64,000 bases of DNA from positions 51,043,298 through 51,107,297 of the forward strand of contig CM055099.1 in NCBI GenBank assembly GCA_029204225.1, read 5' to 3'. This document shows, piece after piece, positions 12,387 to 23,480 of the stretch. This stretch comes from Diphasiastrum complanatum. Its lineage: Eukaryota > Streptophyta > Lycopodiopsida > Lycopodiales > Lycopodiaceae. The position numbers and the translations under genes were made by a program. How positions within the stretch are numbered: position 1 is the first letter of the stretch; each line of letters starts with the position of its first letter. The notes beneath the pieces are model-generated. The model made no database searches. It was given only the letters and a program-made list of their open reading frames with translations, and was not told where the DNA came from.

Positions 12387-13114
12387 TTGAAAAAAAAAGC
12401 TTTTTGTGAGCACCTATTGGTTGGTGGCTTACTTCCAACAAGAAAAAGGCCAAAGAGGGACTCAGACACCATGATTGGTCCCCCGGGATTCTATCTCTCT
12501 GAGGCTGCCACTTGGCGTCTTCAGGTGCCTCCTCAAGCGTTTTGTTATTTTCCTTCTTTTCAACCCTTTCTGCCCATCGCTACTAGAAAGGCTGCCGTGC
12601 GAGGGAGAAGTTCATTGTTGGCAGATCAGGCGAGAGAAATAGCGAGGAAAAGGAAGAAGAGGGAGAGATAGCCCCAGTTTTGGTGGTGAGTAGCATGAAA
12701 ATCAGTAGCTAGGAGGGTGGTTTGTCAGCTTCTTAGTGTAGGAGGATCATTAGCTGATCATTGATGGAGAGTGCATAATAGATAGTTTGTAGAGTGAGTG
12801 ATAGTCTGTAGAGTGATCATAAGATTTGATCATTTTTACTGGAGAGTGATTGGTAGCCTGTGGAGTGCTCATAAGAGCTGAAAATTATTGTTGGAGAGTG
12901 AGTGAGTCTGTGGACTGTTGATAATAGCTGATCGCTGCTGTAGAGTGAGTGATAGTCTGTAGACTGCTGCCAATAGCGAGTGATAGTCTGTAGAGAGCCG
13001 ATAATAGCTGATCGTTGCTGGAGAGTGAGTGATAGTGATCTCTCTACTGTGGGTTAGAGCTGATTTGAAGAGCGGAGGAGTCGTGTGTTGAGATACGAAT
13101 CTGAAGAGCAGAGT
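12387..13114 (+). promoter_or_regulatory. 5' flank and probable leader of the ERF gene
   Basis: From 12,420 to 12,680 the sequence is more GC-rich than the surroundings, with a 94-codon open frame that resembles no protein I know. The last 350 bp before the ATG are a degenerate minisatellite. A possible 5'UTR intron (donor GTGAGTAGC near 12,684; acceptor GGGTTAG near 13,056) is only a suggestion. No clear TATA box was found. Confidence 0.35.
12764..13045 (+). repeat. Degenerate minisatellite in ERF leader
   Basis: About five diverged units, each with GGAGAGTGAGTGATAGTCTG-like text followed by AATAGCTGATCGTTGCT-like text; starts are near 12,764, 12,841, 12,893, 12,951 and 13,020. Unit length varies from about 52 to 77 bp. 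It ends about 70 bp before the ATG. Confidence 0.75.
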
Positions 13115-14554
13115 ATGGATCGCCGATTCCCATTCAGCAGCAGCAATGGCGCTGCGAGCAATCGCGACGGAATATGTAGTTCTGCGAATTACTCCATCAC
13201 GAGCTGCTCGAAATCAGGCATTTCTGCAGTTGGGATTGTGGCGACGCCCTCATCACCCGATGTGTCTTCAGGCATTCCCAGCAAGGGTGTCAAGGCGTCC
13301 AAGGGGGAGAAGCAGGCCGCATTGGCAGGCAAGGGCAGTGGGAGGAAAGGGAGCAGAAGCAAGAAGAGATTTGTGGGGGTAAGGCAGCGCCCATCGGGGA
13401 GGTGGGTAGCGGAGATCAAAGACACAACGCAAAAGATTCGGCTGTGGCTGGGCACCTTCGACAGGGCCGAGGATGCTGCCCGTGCCTACGATGAGGCTGC
13501 ATGCCTCCTCCGCGGCACCAACACCCGCACCAATTTCCTGCCTGCCAACTCCACCGCCTCAGGAGCATCTCTGCTGCCATCCAAGGCTGCACGTCTTCTC
13601 AACCTCCGTCGCATGAGCGCATCCAAGGCCAAGGCAACAGAGCCCAGCGTTGTGGAAGCGTCCTCGATCAAGCCTCAGCAGAATTTGGCATCTGGTGGAA
13701 GTACTTCCCTGATGCAGCTCTCACCTCCAGCTGCAATCCAACCTCCTATGATCTACTCTACTTATGCCTATGACAGCCACCACCATGTTGATGGAAGCAA
13801 GATGCAGCAAGAATCTCTTCTTACCCTCCTGAAAATGTATAGAGAGAGGTATTATGGATCCTCTATGTTTCAAGAGGATAACTTTGGCGGCCTTTTAGAA
13901 GATCATCTTGGAAGCACACAACTGTTGTGTCGAAAAGAGTTACCCTCATGTGCTCGGATCGACTTTTGTTCATCATTAGATACATCCCCACATCAGGATA
14001 ATGAGATGCTACATGCACAATATGGAAATGCTAGTGACATACATAGTGATGTCTCCTCTCTAGATGACACACGTTGTCCCATTGAATCACCTTTCGAAAT
14101 TTGTGATGACATTGTCATGCCAAAAAGTCTCAATAATGACCTTCCACATGAGCCGATCTTGCCAGTACTAGATTTTGCCAGCTCAAGAGATGAATCGTCA
14201 AATAGCTCAAACCATCATTATGAGGAGAGCTCTATATTGAGAGAGCATGTCAAGCGCATGATGTATGAGCGACAATCCTCTGCATCTCTCTATCTCATGA
14301 ATGGTGTTCAAGAGTGTCTTTTGTTGTCGCGTAATGCCATGTCATCACCATCACTTTCCCTACCCCCCTCTTTTTATGCTCAACGTGCATCTCAATCTAC
14401 TAAAACAAACAACTCCGTGTGGACTGCACGTATCAACATAGACCAACAAGAAACAATGACCCCAGACCATGAGTCTAACATAAACGTAGACAATCAAAGT
14501 CAAGAAGCCATGTGGAATTCTTGGGATCTTCCACCACTATGTGCTGTAAATTGA
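13115..14554 (+). CDS. AP2/ERF transcription factor, RAP2.11/ERN-like
   Basis: An intronless 479-residue protein. The ATG at 13,115 ([10 protein letters not shown]) is chosen because A at -3 and G at +4 give a strong context; the open frame runs 30 bp farther upstream but only to a GTG. A Ser-rich and then Lys/Gly-rich basic stretch precedes one AP2 domain at residues 84-141, with the YRG element [23 protein letters not shown] and [12 protein letters not shown]. Within the domain Val14 is DREB-like while Asp19 is ERF-like, and Ser replaces the usual Trp in RPWG. This pattern with [15 protein letters not shown] is typical of RAP2.11/ERN proteins, nuclear factors that bind GCC-box or related elements. 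The long C-terminal part is Ser/His/Asp-rich and ends in [11 protein letters not shown]; it is longer than in the family members I know (inference from memory). Retrotransposons lie on both sides. Confidence 0.9.
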   Translation: MDRRFPFSSSNGAASNRDGICSSANYSITSCSKSGISAVGIVATPSSPDVSSGIPSKGVKASKGEKQAALAGKGSGRKGSRSKKRFVGVRQRPSGRWVAEIKDTTQKIRLWLGTFDRAEDAARAYDEAACLLRGTNTRTNFLPANSTASGASLLPSKAARLLNLRRMSASKAKATEPSVVEASSIKPQQNLASGGSTSLMQLSPPAAIQPPMIYSTYAYDSHHHVDGSKMQQESLLTLLKMYRERYYGSSMFQEDNFGGLLEDHLGSTQLLCRKELPSCARIDFCSSLDTSPHQDNEMLHAQYGNASDIHSDVSSLDDTRCPIESPFEICDDIVMPKSLNNDLPHEPILPVLDFASSRDESSNSSNHHYEESSILREHVKRMMYERQSSASLYLMNGVQECLLLSRNAMSSPSLSLPPSFYAQRASQSTKTNNSVWTARINIDQQETMTPDHESNINVDNQSQEAMWNSWDLPPLCAVN

Positions 14555-15779
14555 AGGAATTTTGTACCCAATGCTTGGTTCATAACGTTGAATGTCATTC
14601 TTTATGGATGAGCAAAAGTGAGTTTGTGAAAATTGAGCAACTTGCTTGCTAGCCCGAAACATAGAAGCATAAACGCCATCTAGGTCAAACTTTCTTTTTA
14701 ACCATTGTATCTTGCTAAGGATCAAGTATTGTATTTATCGATGTAGAAGCAACTAGTATGGCTAGAGGTGTTCCTCTATATTGAATTTATCCATTCTGAC
14801 ATATTCTTTGGTGAAGAAAGCATAGAGCTCAACATTCATTTTGATATTTTGATTGACTATCATTATGTTCATATCATTTCTTATGCCTTCAAGGTAGATG
14901 AGTTTGACTTGATATTCTTAGCAAAACTATTAATTTGTATTTTGTGACAAGCATTATGTTTTGCATGTGTTCATCCTTTGCTACTTTTTATACCATGTTA
15001 ATGCCTTAGTTTGCTTTCTCTTTTTTTTTTTTGTTTCTTGAACTACTGACTAGAAATAGATAGAAAGATTTATAAAAGAAATGGCAATAACCTTGTTGGA
15101 GCACTCATGTAGAAAGGTAGACACATCATTAGAGAAAATTTGGATTCCCAAAAGTCCTAAGAACTACCAACTAGGAGAGAGAATATTTAGAGAGATAAAT
15201 GCTCAAGCTTGATTGACATTAGATTCAGGTAGCAAGAACCTATATTCACATTATTGGAGTTTGTGCAAATAGTCTATCTTGACATTATGGGAGCTTGTGC
15301 ACACTGGTTTCAACAATTTTACGCTTGATGGGCAACTAGGATTGCAAGCTAGCCCCATACAATGATAGCCAAATTTGAAAGTGACTCAGAGATCATATAT
15401 TATATGTATTAGCTAGTCTAAGTCTAATTGATCCACACATAAACATAGTGTATGATAGCAAAAACTTGAAAGGCCTTTTTTATTTCCATTTATTAGAATC
15501 AACCATTTTATGAAATAAATGTTAAATACTCTAAAAATTAAACTAATGAATAAAAGAACAATTGTCCAAATGCTAAAATTACATACTAATCAAATAAAGC
15601 AAAGTCACTATGACATAAAATTTAGAAGAAAAAAATCATGTATATTTGTTATTTTTATATTCTAAAGGAGCCTAAATGCAACAACCAATTGAGCATATAT
15701 TATAGAAGTTTGTATACACATTTGAATCAAGAGTACAAAAAAAAGATAGGCTTTCGTGGATTCAAATGCCCATCATGAG
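14555..15779. other. 3' flank of ERF gene, no other gene
   Basis: AT-rich. The ERF 3'UTR must lie in its first few hundred bases; no clear AATAAA was found close to the stop. No other feature is recognised. Confidence 0.5.
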
Positions 15780-15985
15780 ATCTATACAGCATAGACTTTG
15801 AGAATATTCCAAGTGAGTCCTATGCTTTGTAAACAAGTCTTTTCCCAATGCTTTGGTAAAGATATCAGGTACACATTCCTTTGAAGGTACATGTTGAAGC
15901 TCCACCTCCTTTGCCATGACTTGCTCCCTCACAAATTGATATGCCACCTCAATATGCTTGCTCCTAGCATAGTTTTGACCATAGA
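15780..15985 (-). pseudogene. Ty1/copia RNase H C-terminal scrap
   Basis: The minus strand reads ARSKHIE (after one shift) then VAYQFVREQVMAKEVELQHV, PSKECVPDIFTKALGKD. This is the standard end of copia RNase H. Nothing else of the element is present on either side, and no polypurine tract or LTR start follows. Confidence 0.8.
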
Positions 15986-16261
15986 AATTTGATCCAACTT
16001 TAGAATGATCTCCATCCTAAGTATAGACCTCTTTTCCATGGTTTTAAAGGAGCTTCCATAATTGATATAGAGAACAGTGTCCACATGGGATGCTTCACTA
16101 TTTCTTACATCAATTTTACATGTCAAGATGTGAAAAGAACATGAAGAACCAAATAGAATATAAATAAGATGATTCCTCCATGCTATCAACTTTGAACTCT
16201 CTGAAAAATTACATCAACCAAACAATAAATATGAGTGATCAACTATTGCTTACATGTATCC

Positions 16262-16479
16262 TCCCTCTTTGTCCTTTCTTGCCATGTATCCACCATGAAA
16301 CTCCATGGATGAGCCTCCATCTCCATCTTACCACAATATTCCATCATCACTTGATGACTTGATCATGAATGATATAATGAACCTCTGATAGCTTCATTTC
16401 CATCAGCAAAACCAGCCAAGAATGCTAGTACAACTCCATCATCAAAATGATGTAAAACAATGTAGCTAGTTTGACCATA
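16262..16479 (-). repeat. Unidentified dispersed repeat with protein-like conservation
   Basis: The minus-strand translation contains YGQTSYI, VLAFLAGFADGNEA and related text. A second copy lies inside the gypsy element at 38,215-38,460 (YGKTSYIGEHCF, VLAFLAGFADGNEDIGG). The two copies diverge but keep the amino-acid pattern over about 70 residues. I do not recognise the protein. At this copy the similarity stops exactly where the LTR begins (16,480). Confidence 0.5.
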
Positions 16480-17317
<838 letters not shown>

Positions 17318-17444
17318 GTATCCCCCACCAAAATTGGTGGCGGTCCCATGAACCCTACGAGACGTAGTTATTGTGGGCTTTTATTTCATTCACGTCGAAT
17401 CTTTATTAAATGATACTGCACCTTCTCCATGAAATCGAGTCGGG
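17318..17444 (-). mobile_element. Polypurine tract and 3' internal end, minus orientation
   Basis: About 125 bp of element-internal sequence belonging to the inverted 3' LTR. It starts with the tract AATTTTGGTGGGGGATAC on the minus strand. At about 17,445 similarity switches to plus-oriented gypsy leader. Confidence 0.6.
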
Positions 17445-18265
17445 CAGTGTTGAAATCTAAGTTGTGCGAAACATCAGAAAAACCATCAAAAACACCAAAA
17501 AATCACCAATACCCTAAAAATACAGAAAAAGAACCTTCGTCTGATTCACTATGCACAGGTGTGATTCTGATCTATCTACTGCCAAGTCGACAAAGAATAA
17601 TACCAAATTAGAAGGTTTCTCAGATGATCATTGTCATATTGTCATATTTTTGTCAAAAAAGTCTCTTTTTTGCAAAAATACCAATATTACTTTTGATTCT
17701 TCGCCGGAACCTTCGCGAAGTTTTCAGATCATTCTATTTACATTAAAATATTATTTTTGAGTTCGGCGAACATTCATCCTATCCAGATCATAGAAAATCT
17801 TTATTTTTACCCTTGCCAAACTACTGTGTTTTTGTGTGCTAGAAACCTTCGCCGGTTTTACCCTAGCTTTATCTATGTTAGATTTTGAGCCTGAGACTTC
17901 GGTGAAGGTTATTTCCATAGAAATTGTTAGAAAACCCTAATCAGAGAGTTTTTTTTTTAATAAAAAATAGCACAGTTGAATCTTTGTCGAGTGAATCTTC
18001 GCCTAGGGAACCTTTGCCAGTTCTATTTTTAGATTCTGATTTTCCAGATCAAATCCCTGTCAAATTTTGGATCAAATCTGATACAATCTGATTTTGATTT
18101 TGAGAAATTTTTCATTTTTGAGAAGTATCAATTGGTTGAATTTCAGAATCTTTTTCACAATATAGGAATATGATTTTTGTCAAGTGGAAGAGATCTAGCA
18201 AATCTGATCTAAGATAGTTTTGATTGAAAATCTAGATCCAATCTCATTGTCTGTTGATTTAATCT
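17445..18265 (+). mobile_element. Gypsy 5' leader with CTTCGCC motif array
   Basis: Matches, in plus orientation, the leaders at 33,230-34,000 and 40,311-41,250 (minus). The first few hundred bases of the leader, including the primer-binding site, are missing. The motif AACCTTCGCC or its complement GGCGAAGGTT recurs many times with C-to-T decay at the CpG. Confidence 0.75.
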
Positions 18266-20030
18266 GTGAAGATGGCTGCCCCTCGAGCTACTCCTGTAGG
18301 AGGTGCTCCTCAGGAAGTCAATCCAACTATTGTTACAAGAGCACCCCATTTTGATCTACCCAAACACAATGGTTTAAAAGATCCAGTTAAATTTCTTCAG
18401 ATCTATTCTGAATCTTGTGAAGTCTATGGTGAAATTTTTCTCCAAGATAAACTTAAGCTTTTTCCTATGGCCTTAACAGACGCAGCACAAGATTGGTACT
18501 ATAATCAAGATGAAATTGAGCGTACAGATTGGGAGACTATTAAAAGAGCCCTTACCACACGGTTCAAACCTCGAAAGTTTATAGAAGACCCTTTCCTAAT
18601 TTTCAGTAAAATTAAAATGGGAAAGCGGGAAATGGTACGAGATTACATTGAACGGGTAAAACGCCTCAGATCTGAATGCGAACCTGAGCTGATTAACAAA
18701 AATGCCATGATTATGTGATTTTTGACAGGTTTACCTAAAAGGATCAGACATGAGCTGAAACACCATAATGAGTACGCACTTTTGCAAAATGCTATGGATG
18801 ATGCAATTCGAGAGGAGGATGAAGATTCATATGATGAGCCAAATATCAGTATGTTGTCTTATACAGCCGGACAGACCACTACGACATCCACCACTATTGC
18901 ATCAACAAATGTCAATGCTACTGCAGAAACGATGCTTAACGAGTTCGACAAACTCGAGAAGAGCTAGCAGAAACAGATGGAAAAGTTGCAGTCGCAATTT
19001 GATGAGAAGATCAAAGCATTGGGAGATTTCCATGGACAAGCGAAAAAGGAACCTGAGAAGTTTGCAAAGACTTTTCCTACTAGAGAAAATGTTTGGTGTT
19101 CTATTTGTACAGGAAATCACACAGTGAATGAGTGTCCTCAATGGAAAAAACGAATGGAAATAGGTATATGCCATTTGTGTAATTCGCCTGATCATGAGAC
19201 TGATTTTTGCAACTTCAATCCTCGGATAATTCAGCAAGGGTATGCACAGATGGGATATTGAGAACCAAATTATGGAGGAAATCCGGCAGCTAGACCTCGA
19301 CAATTTGCTCTTGGATACCCGGAACGGTTAGCCTTACCTGTCCCACCAAAGCACCCCACTCCTCCTGCCAATTTAATGGAACCGGAACCTTACAGAAATC
19401 CCGAACAATGGAACTATGGTAATGATCAAGAAGGTGGATCTTCAGAACAATATGCTATTTATGTTGTCACACAACAACAAGCATCTAGAAACTGGACCAG
19501 AGCATCACTTGGATGCTTTGCATGTGGAGAAAATCACAGAGTTAGAAAATGTCCAAATGAAGAGAAATTTGTACCATTCTATCGTGACTGTGGGGCCATT
19601 GCTATAAGGAGTGTCCAGCAGAACTAAAGCCACCACCGGCTACAGCTCCTGTAAATTTGATAACAATCAAACAAAGACCAGTAGCTCAGAATAAACCAAG
19701 TATACCCTTGATGGTGGTCACCAGAGCACAAAAGTAGAAAAAACTGGTAGCAGATCCTGTACTTGCTGATTCTAAACCATTAACTGATATACCAACAGCA
19801 TCTGGAGTCTATTTAAATCTTCATGCAGAAAAAAGAAGATATAAGGATATGAGACAGTGGATTAAATATCTGCAAGAAGAAGAGGAACTTGAAGCTACTA
19901 GAGCAACAACCGAAGTTGGTTCTTCACCATTGTAGTCATCGGAAAATTCACATACAAATACGAATGCTCAGTTGCATCATCATGAAGAACCCTTCAAGAT
20001 GACTGAATCAGAAGCACCGCAAACATAACT
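18266..20030 (+). pseudogene. Ty3/gypsy gag with four zinc knuckles
   Basis: Starts at an ATG in the GTGAAGATGGC context. The Retrotrans_gag core includes FDLPKHNGLKDPVKFLQIY, LTDAAQDWYY and RDYIERVKRLR. Stops fall at 18,716 and 18,965, with more breaks at 19,259 and near 19,600. The nucleocapsid part carries four Cys-His knuckles (CSICTGNHTVNEC, CHLCNSPDHETDFC, CFACGENHRVRKC and a decayed fourth). Three of them have CX2CX3HX4C spacing instead of CX2CX4HX4C; in the fourth this is judged from the better copy at about 39,020. Gag would package the RNA. This copy is inactive. Confidence 0.8.
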
Positions 20031-22219
20031 GCTTATGAATATTTTGTCTAGTAAGATCAACATTTCATTGGGAGAGTTCTTGAAGTTGGTGCCAAAAGCA
20101 AAAGAAGTATTAGCGCAAAAGTTAACTCAAGTTGAACCAGAAGTCCATCAGGAGCCACTTTTTTGTGCTGGATTTGAAGAATCTAATGAAGTACTCCATG
20201 TCGGAGAAGCTTGGAAAAGAACAAAAAATATTACTCTACCGATACAACATAGAAAATTTCCTAATGAAGCAGCTGTGATAGATGGCGGTTCGGATAATTA
20301 ACCTAATTTCTACAAAGCTATGTGCAAAATGGGGCCTTACAAAGATAAAACCTGTGACTTTTGCCATTAAGCTAGCTGATCAAACGACACTTCGTCCGCG
20401 AGGAATGGTTGAAGATATACTTGTCAGAATTGCCAGAGTACAGTTCGTCATTACTTTCGTAGTAATGGACTTACCAGAAGCACCAAATGTCTACCGAGCT
20501 ATATACAAACTGACTATTGTTCCTATTTGGACAGTAGAGGCATTAAAAGCCTTTGAAAAATTTAAAAAAAAAACATTAATTTCAGCACCAATACTGCGTT
20601 CTCCAGATTGGACGGTTGAGTTTCATGTTCACACTGATGCCTCGAAATATGCAATTGGATTAGTTTTGACGTAGCCAGGTGACTATAAGAAGGACTATCC
20701 AATACAATTTGCAAGCAGACAGTTTACAGATCCGGAGAAGAACTATTCAACAACAAAACGTGAAGCATTAGCCATGATTTTTTCTGTTCGGAAATTTCGT
20801 CATTATCTCATGGAAACGCACTTTGCATTTGATACGGATCACCAGCCGTTACTATACTTGTTAAACAAGACGTGCAATACTGGACGTATTGCAAGATGGT
20901 TACTGTTATTGACTGAATTTGACTTTCGAATTGTGGTTCGAAAGGGGAAGCAACATCATCTCACCAACCACGTTTCACGAATAGAATCTGCACCAGTTAA
21001 TACCGAGGTGGATGATGAATTACCAGATGCTGCATTATTCTATGTAGAAGCAAAACCTGAGTGGGCAGCGGATATTGTTGAGTACCTGATGCTAGGACAA
21101 CCGAATGACTCTTTGACAAAAGTACAGAAGAGACAATTGATTCATAAGGCTCAACCTTATCAATTGATTACATGACAATTGTATCGTTGTGGATCAGATA
21201 ATATTCTACGTAGATGTGTTTTACAGCATGAAATACCAGATTTAATCATGTTTTCACATGATGGCATGGGCGGAGGACACTTCTCTATAGATATTACTGT
21301 TCGCAAACTTTTGCAATCAGGTTGTTGGTGGCCTACACTTCATAAGGACACAAAAAATTATATTCAGACATGTGATGTTTGCCAGTGAGCACAACGGCCT
21401 ACTAGATAGGACTATGAACCCTTGCATCCGGTTTCATAACAAGCGCCATTTGAAAAATGGGAACTAGATTATGTTGGTCCTATTCATCCTTTCGCGCGAG
21501 GATCTCAGGCCCGATACATTATCGTAGCAACTGATTATATGACCAAGTGGGTTGAAGCCAAAGCTGTCAAAGTTGCTGATGCAAAATCTACGGCCAAGTT
21601 TCTCTACGAAAATATCATTATCAGATTTGGATGTCCAATCGAAATGGTCAGTGACCGGGGTACACACTTTGTTAATCAAACGATAAAGTGTTTATTGGAA
21701 GATTTTTTTGTTATAAAACAATTTAGTACTCCTTATTATCCCAGAGGCAATGGCCAAGCTGAATCTTCCAATAAAATTCTCTACATTATTATGACGAAAA
21801 CCGTTGAAGCGAGTCGATCTGATTGGGAACATAAACTACATGCAACATTATGGGCATTCAGAACTGCTTACAAAAGTAGTACAAATCAAACACCCTTTCA
21901 ACTGGTTTATGGTCAAGATGCTATCATGCTGATTAAATTTTTAATACCATCTTTATGCATAGCAGCAACAGAACGATTAAATGATGATAAGTCTTTTCAA
22001 CTACGTCATAAAGCATTGCACAAATTGTGTAAAACAAGATTGATGGTAGTTCATGCGTTAGCAATAGAGAAAGCCCGCCTTAAGGCATGGCATGATCATC
22101 GATTACACAAAAAGGATCTGAAAGTAGGAGATCTTGCACTGATGTACAAAACCAAGCTGATCAAGGGAAAATTGAAGTTTACCAGTGAACGTCCGTATAA
22201 AGTAAAGGAAATCCTGAAC
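20031..22219 (+). pseudogene. Ty3/gypsy pol: protease, RNase H, integrase; RT core missing
   Basis: Protease region with VIDGGSDN then LADQTTLRPRG (20,270-20,480). The polymerase core that should follow is absent: sequence jumps from VVMDLPEAPN to a short RT tail and the RNase H block WTVEALKAFEKFKKK, DASKYAIG, ASRQFTDPEKNYSTTKREALA, TDHQPLLYLL. Integrase has the H-H-C-C finger (ending TCDVC), DYVGP, SDRGTHF and NGQAESSNK, so all three acidic residues are visible. Reading ends at KVKEILNF, where the copy at 36,782 goes on for about 30 more residues; copia LTR sequence begins at 22,221. Several stops and frameshifts. Confidence 0.8.
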
Positions 22220-22220
22220 T

Positions 22221-22680
22221 TTGAGGGATCTCCAAGATTCAAACCCTAACTTGGTAGGGATGAAAGATCCACCAAAATTAACATTAGGGATAGGTTTAGG
22301 GCTACTCATACCTGCCCAAAACCGTGATGGATCATGTATATATAGGTGATGATATCTCACCAAAATCAATCAAGCAAATTCATGATTTTTCTCTCCTAAT
22401 GGTGCAAATGCTCTCTATGTTCATAGTTGTTTGAGTACTTGTGATTACTAATGATTATAAGATTGAATGTAGGTCTGGTGTACAGTACTTAGACTGTGGG
22501 AGGCCGTACTTTCACACGTGTGAAGCCTTCTTCAAGGATTTGGGCCATTTAGTGAGGTTCAAGCATAGATTTTGGATGGATTTTGATGGTTCAACTTGTG
22601 CTAATCTTATGAAATCATAATCTATTATTTCCCTCATCATTTCAAGTGTTTTAGAATCCTTATTTGCTGTAATTTTTACA
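22221..22680 (+). repeat. 5' LTR of copia element, left part missing
   Basis: 460 bp that align without gaps to 27,648-28,107. TATATATA at 22,337-22,344 is the likely promoter TATA. The 14-bp palindrome TTCACACGTGTGAA lies at 22,511-22,524. Ends TTTTTACA. Confidence 0.85.
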
Positions 22681-22693
22681 TGATATCAGAGCC
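22681..22693 (+). promoter_or_regulatory. Primer-binding site, initiator tRNA-Met type
   Basis: TGATATCAGAGCC directly after the LTR; one mismatch to TGGTATCAGAGCC. Confidence 0.8.
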
Positions 22694-23480
22694 TAAAGGC
22701 TTAAATGAGCTAAATCCTTGGTTTTCATTCAATTTGATCACAATTTTTGATCTAAATCTTGTGTAGATTGGATCTTAGCATCTAGCATTGATTCTAGAAC
22801 TCAAAGTGAGTCAAATACATTGGAGATTGGTGTTGTGTGACTTCATTTGCAGGTGTTTAGGTGTCTAAAACCAGAGGCAAAGTTGAATTCAATTCACATT
22901 ACCAAGATAGCAAGTTTTGCTTGCTCCAAGCATTGATTTCTAAGCGAGTTTTGGAGGTGATTTCATGGAGTAGGCTTTCTAGCATTCAAGGAGAGGGAAG
23001 ATCAGAGTTCTGGGGACTCTTCAAGGCTATTCTAAGGTATAATGGACACCTCCTAAAGTGATTTAGGTTCAGTCCAACCATTGCTTGACTTATGCACCAA
23101 ATTAGATCAATTTTTCATCAATTTTTGTGATTGGATAGTAGATTGTGTTGCATCCTCATTAAGTTCCATTTAGATCTTTTACAAGTGATTTTGGAAGTAT
23201 ATTAGGTTGCTGAAATTCACTCTTGATCAGATCATTTGGAAACTTTAATGTTCTTTATAGAAAGAGGGGCAATTCTACTAGTATTGTCTACTTCAATCAA
23301 GCAAGTGCATTGTTTCTAGTATTCTATGATTTGATTTTGTTAGAGATAATTCTTAGATATTTATAGGAAGTCTATTACTGATCTTTTCAGGTCCCTAAGA
23401 AGTGGGATAAGGTAGATCTTCAATCAAATCAATATAAGTATCCTTCATTTGTGTCAAGTCCTTGATAAGGAGACTAGATG
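22694..23480 (+). mobile_element. Copia 5' leader, no ORF
   Basis: About 790 bp of untranslated leader between primer site and gag. Only short chance ORFs. A segment near 23,390 matches the leader of the related minus-strand copy at about 8,300. Confidence 0.7.

Noticed and set aside
12387-12671. 94-codon plus-strand frame upstream of the ERF gene
   Set aside because: No similarity recognised, odd composition, and it lies where leader or promoter is expected; kept only as part of the 5' flank.
13085-13114. Ten extra N-terminal codons on the ERF protein
   Set aside because: They begin with GTG, not ATG. The first ATG in frame, at 13,115, has a strong plant start context.
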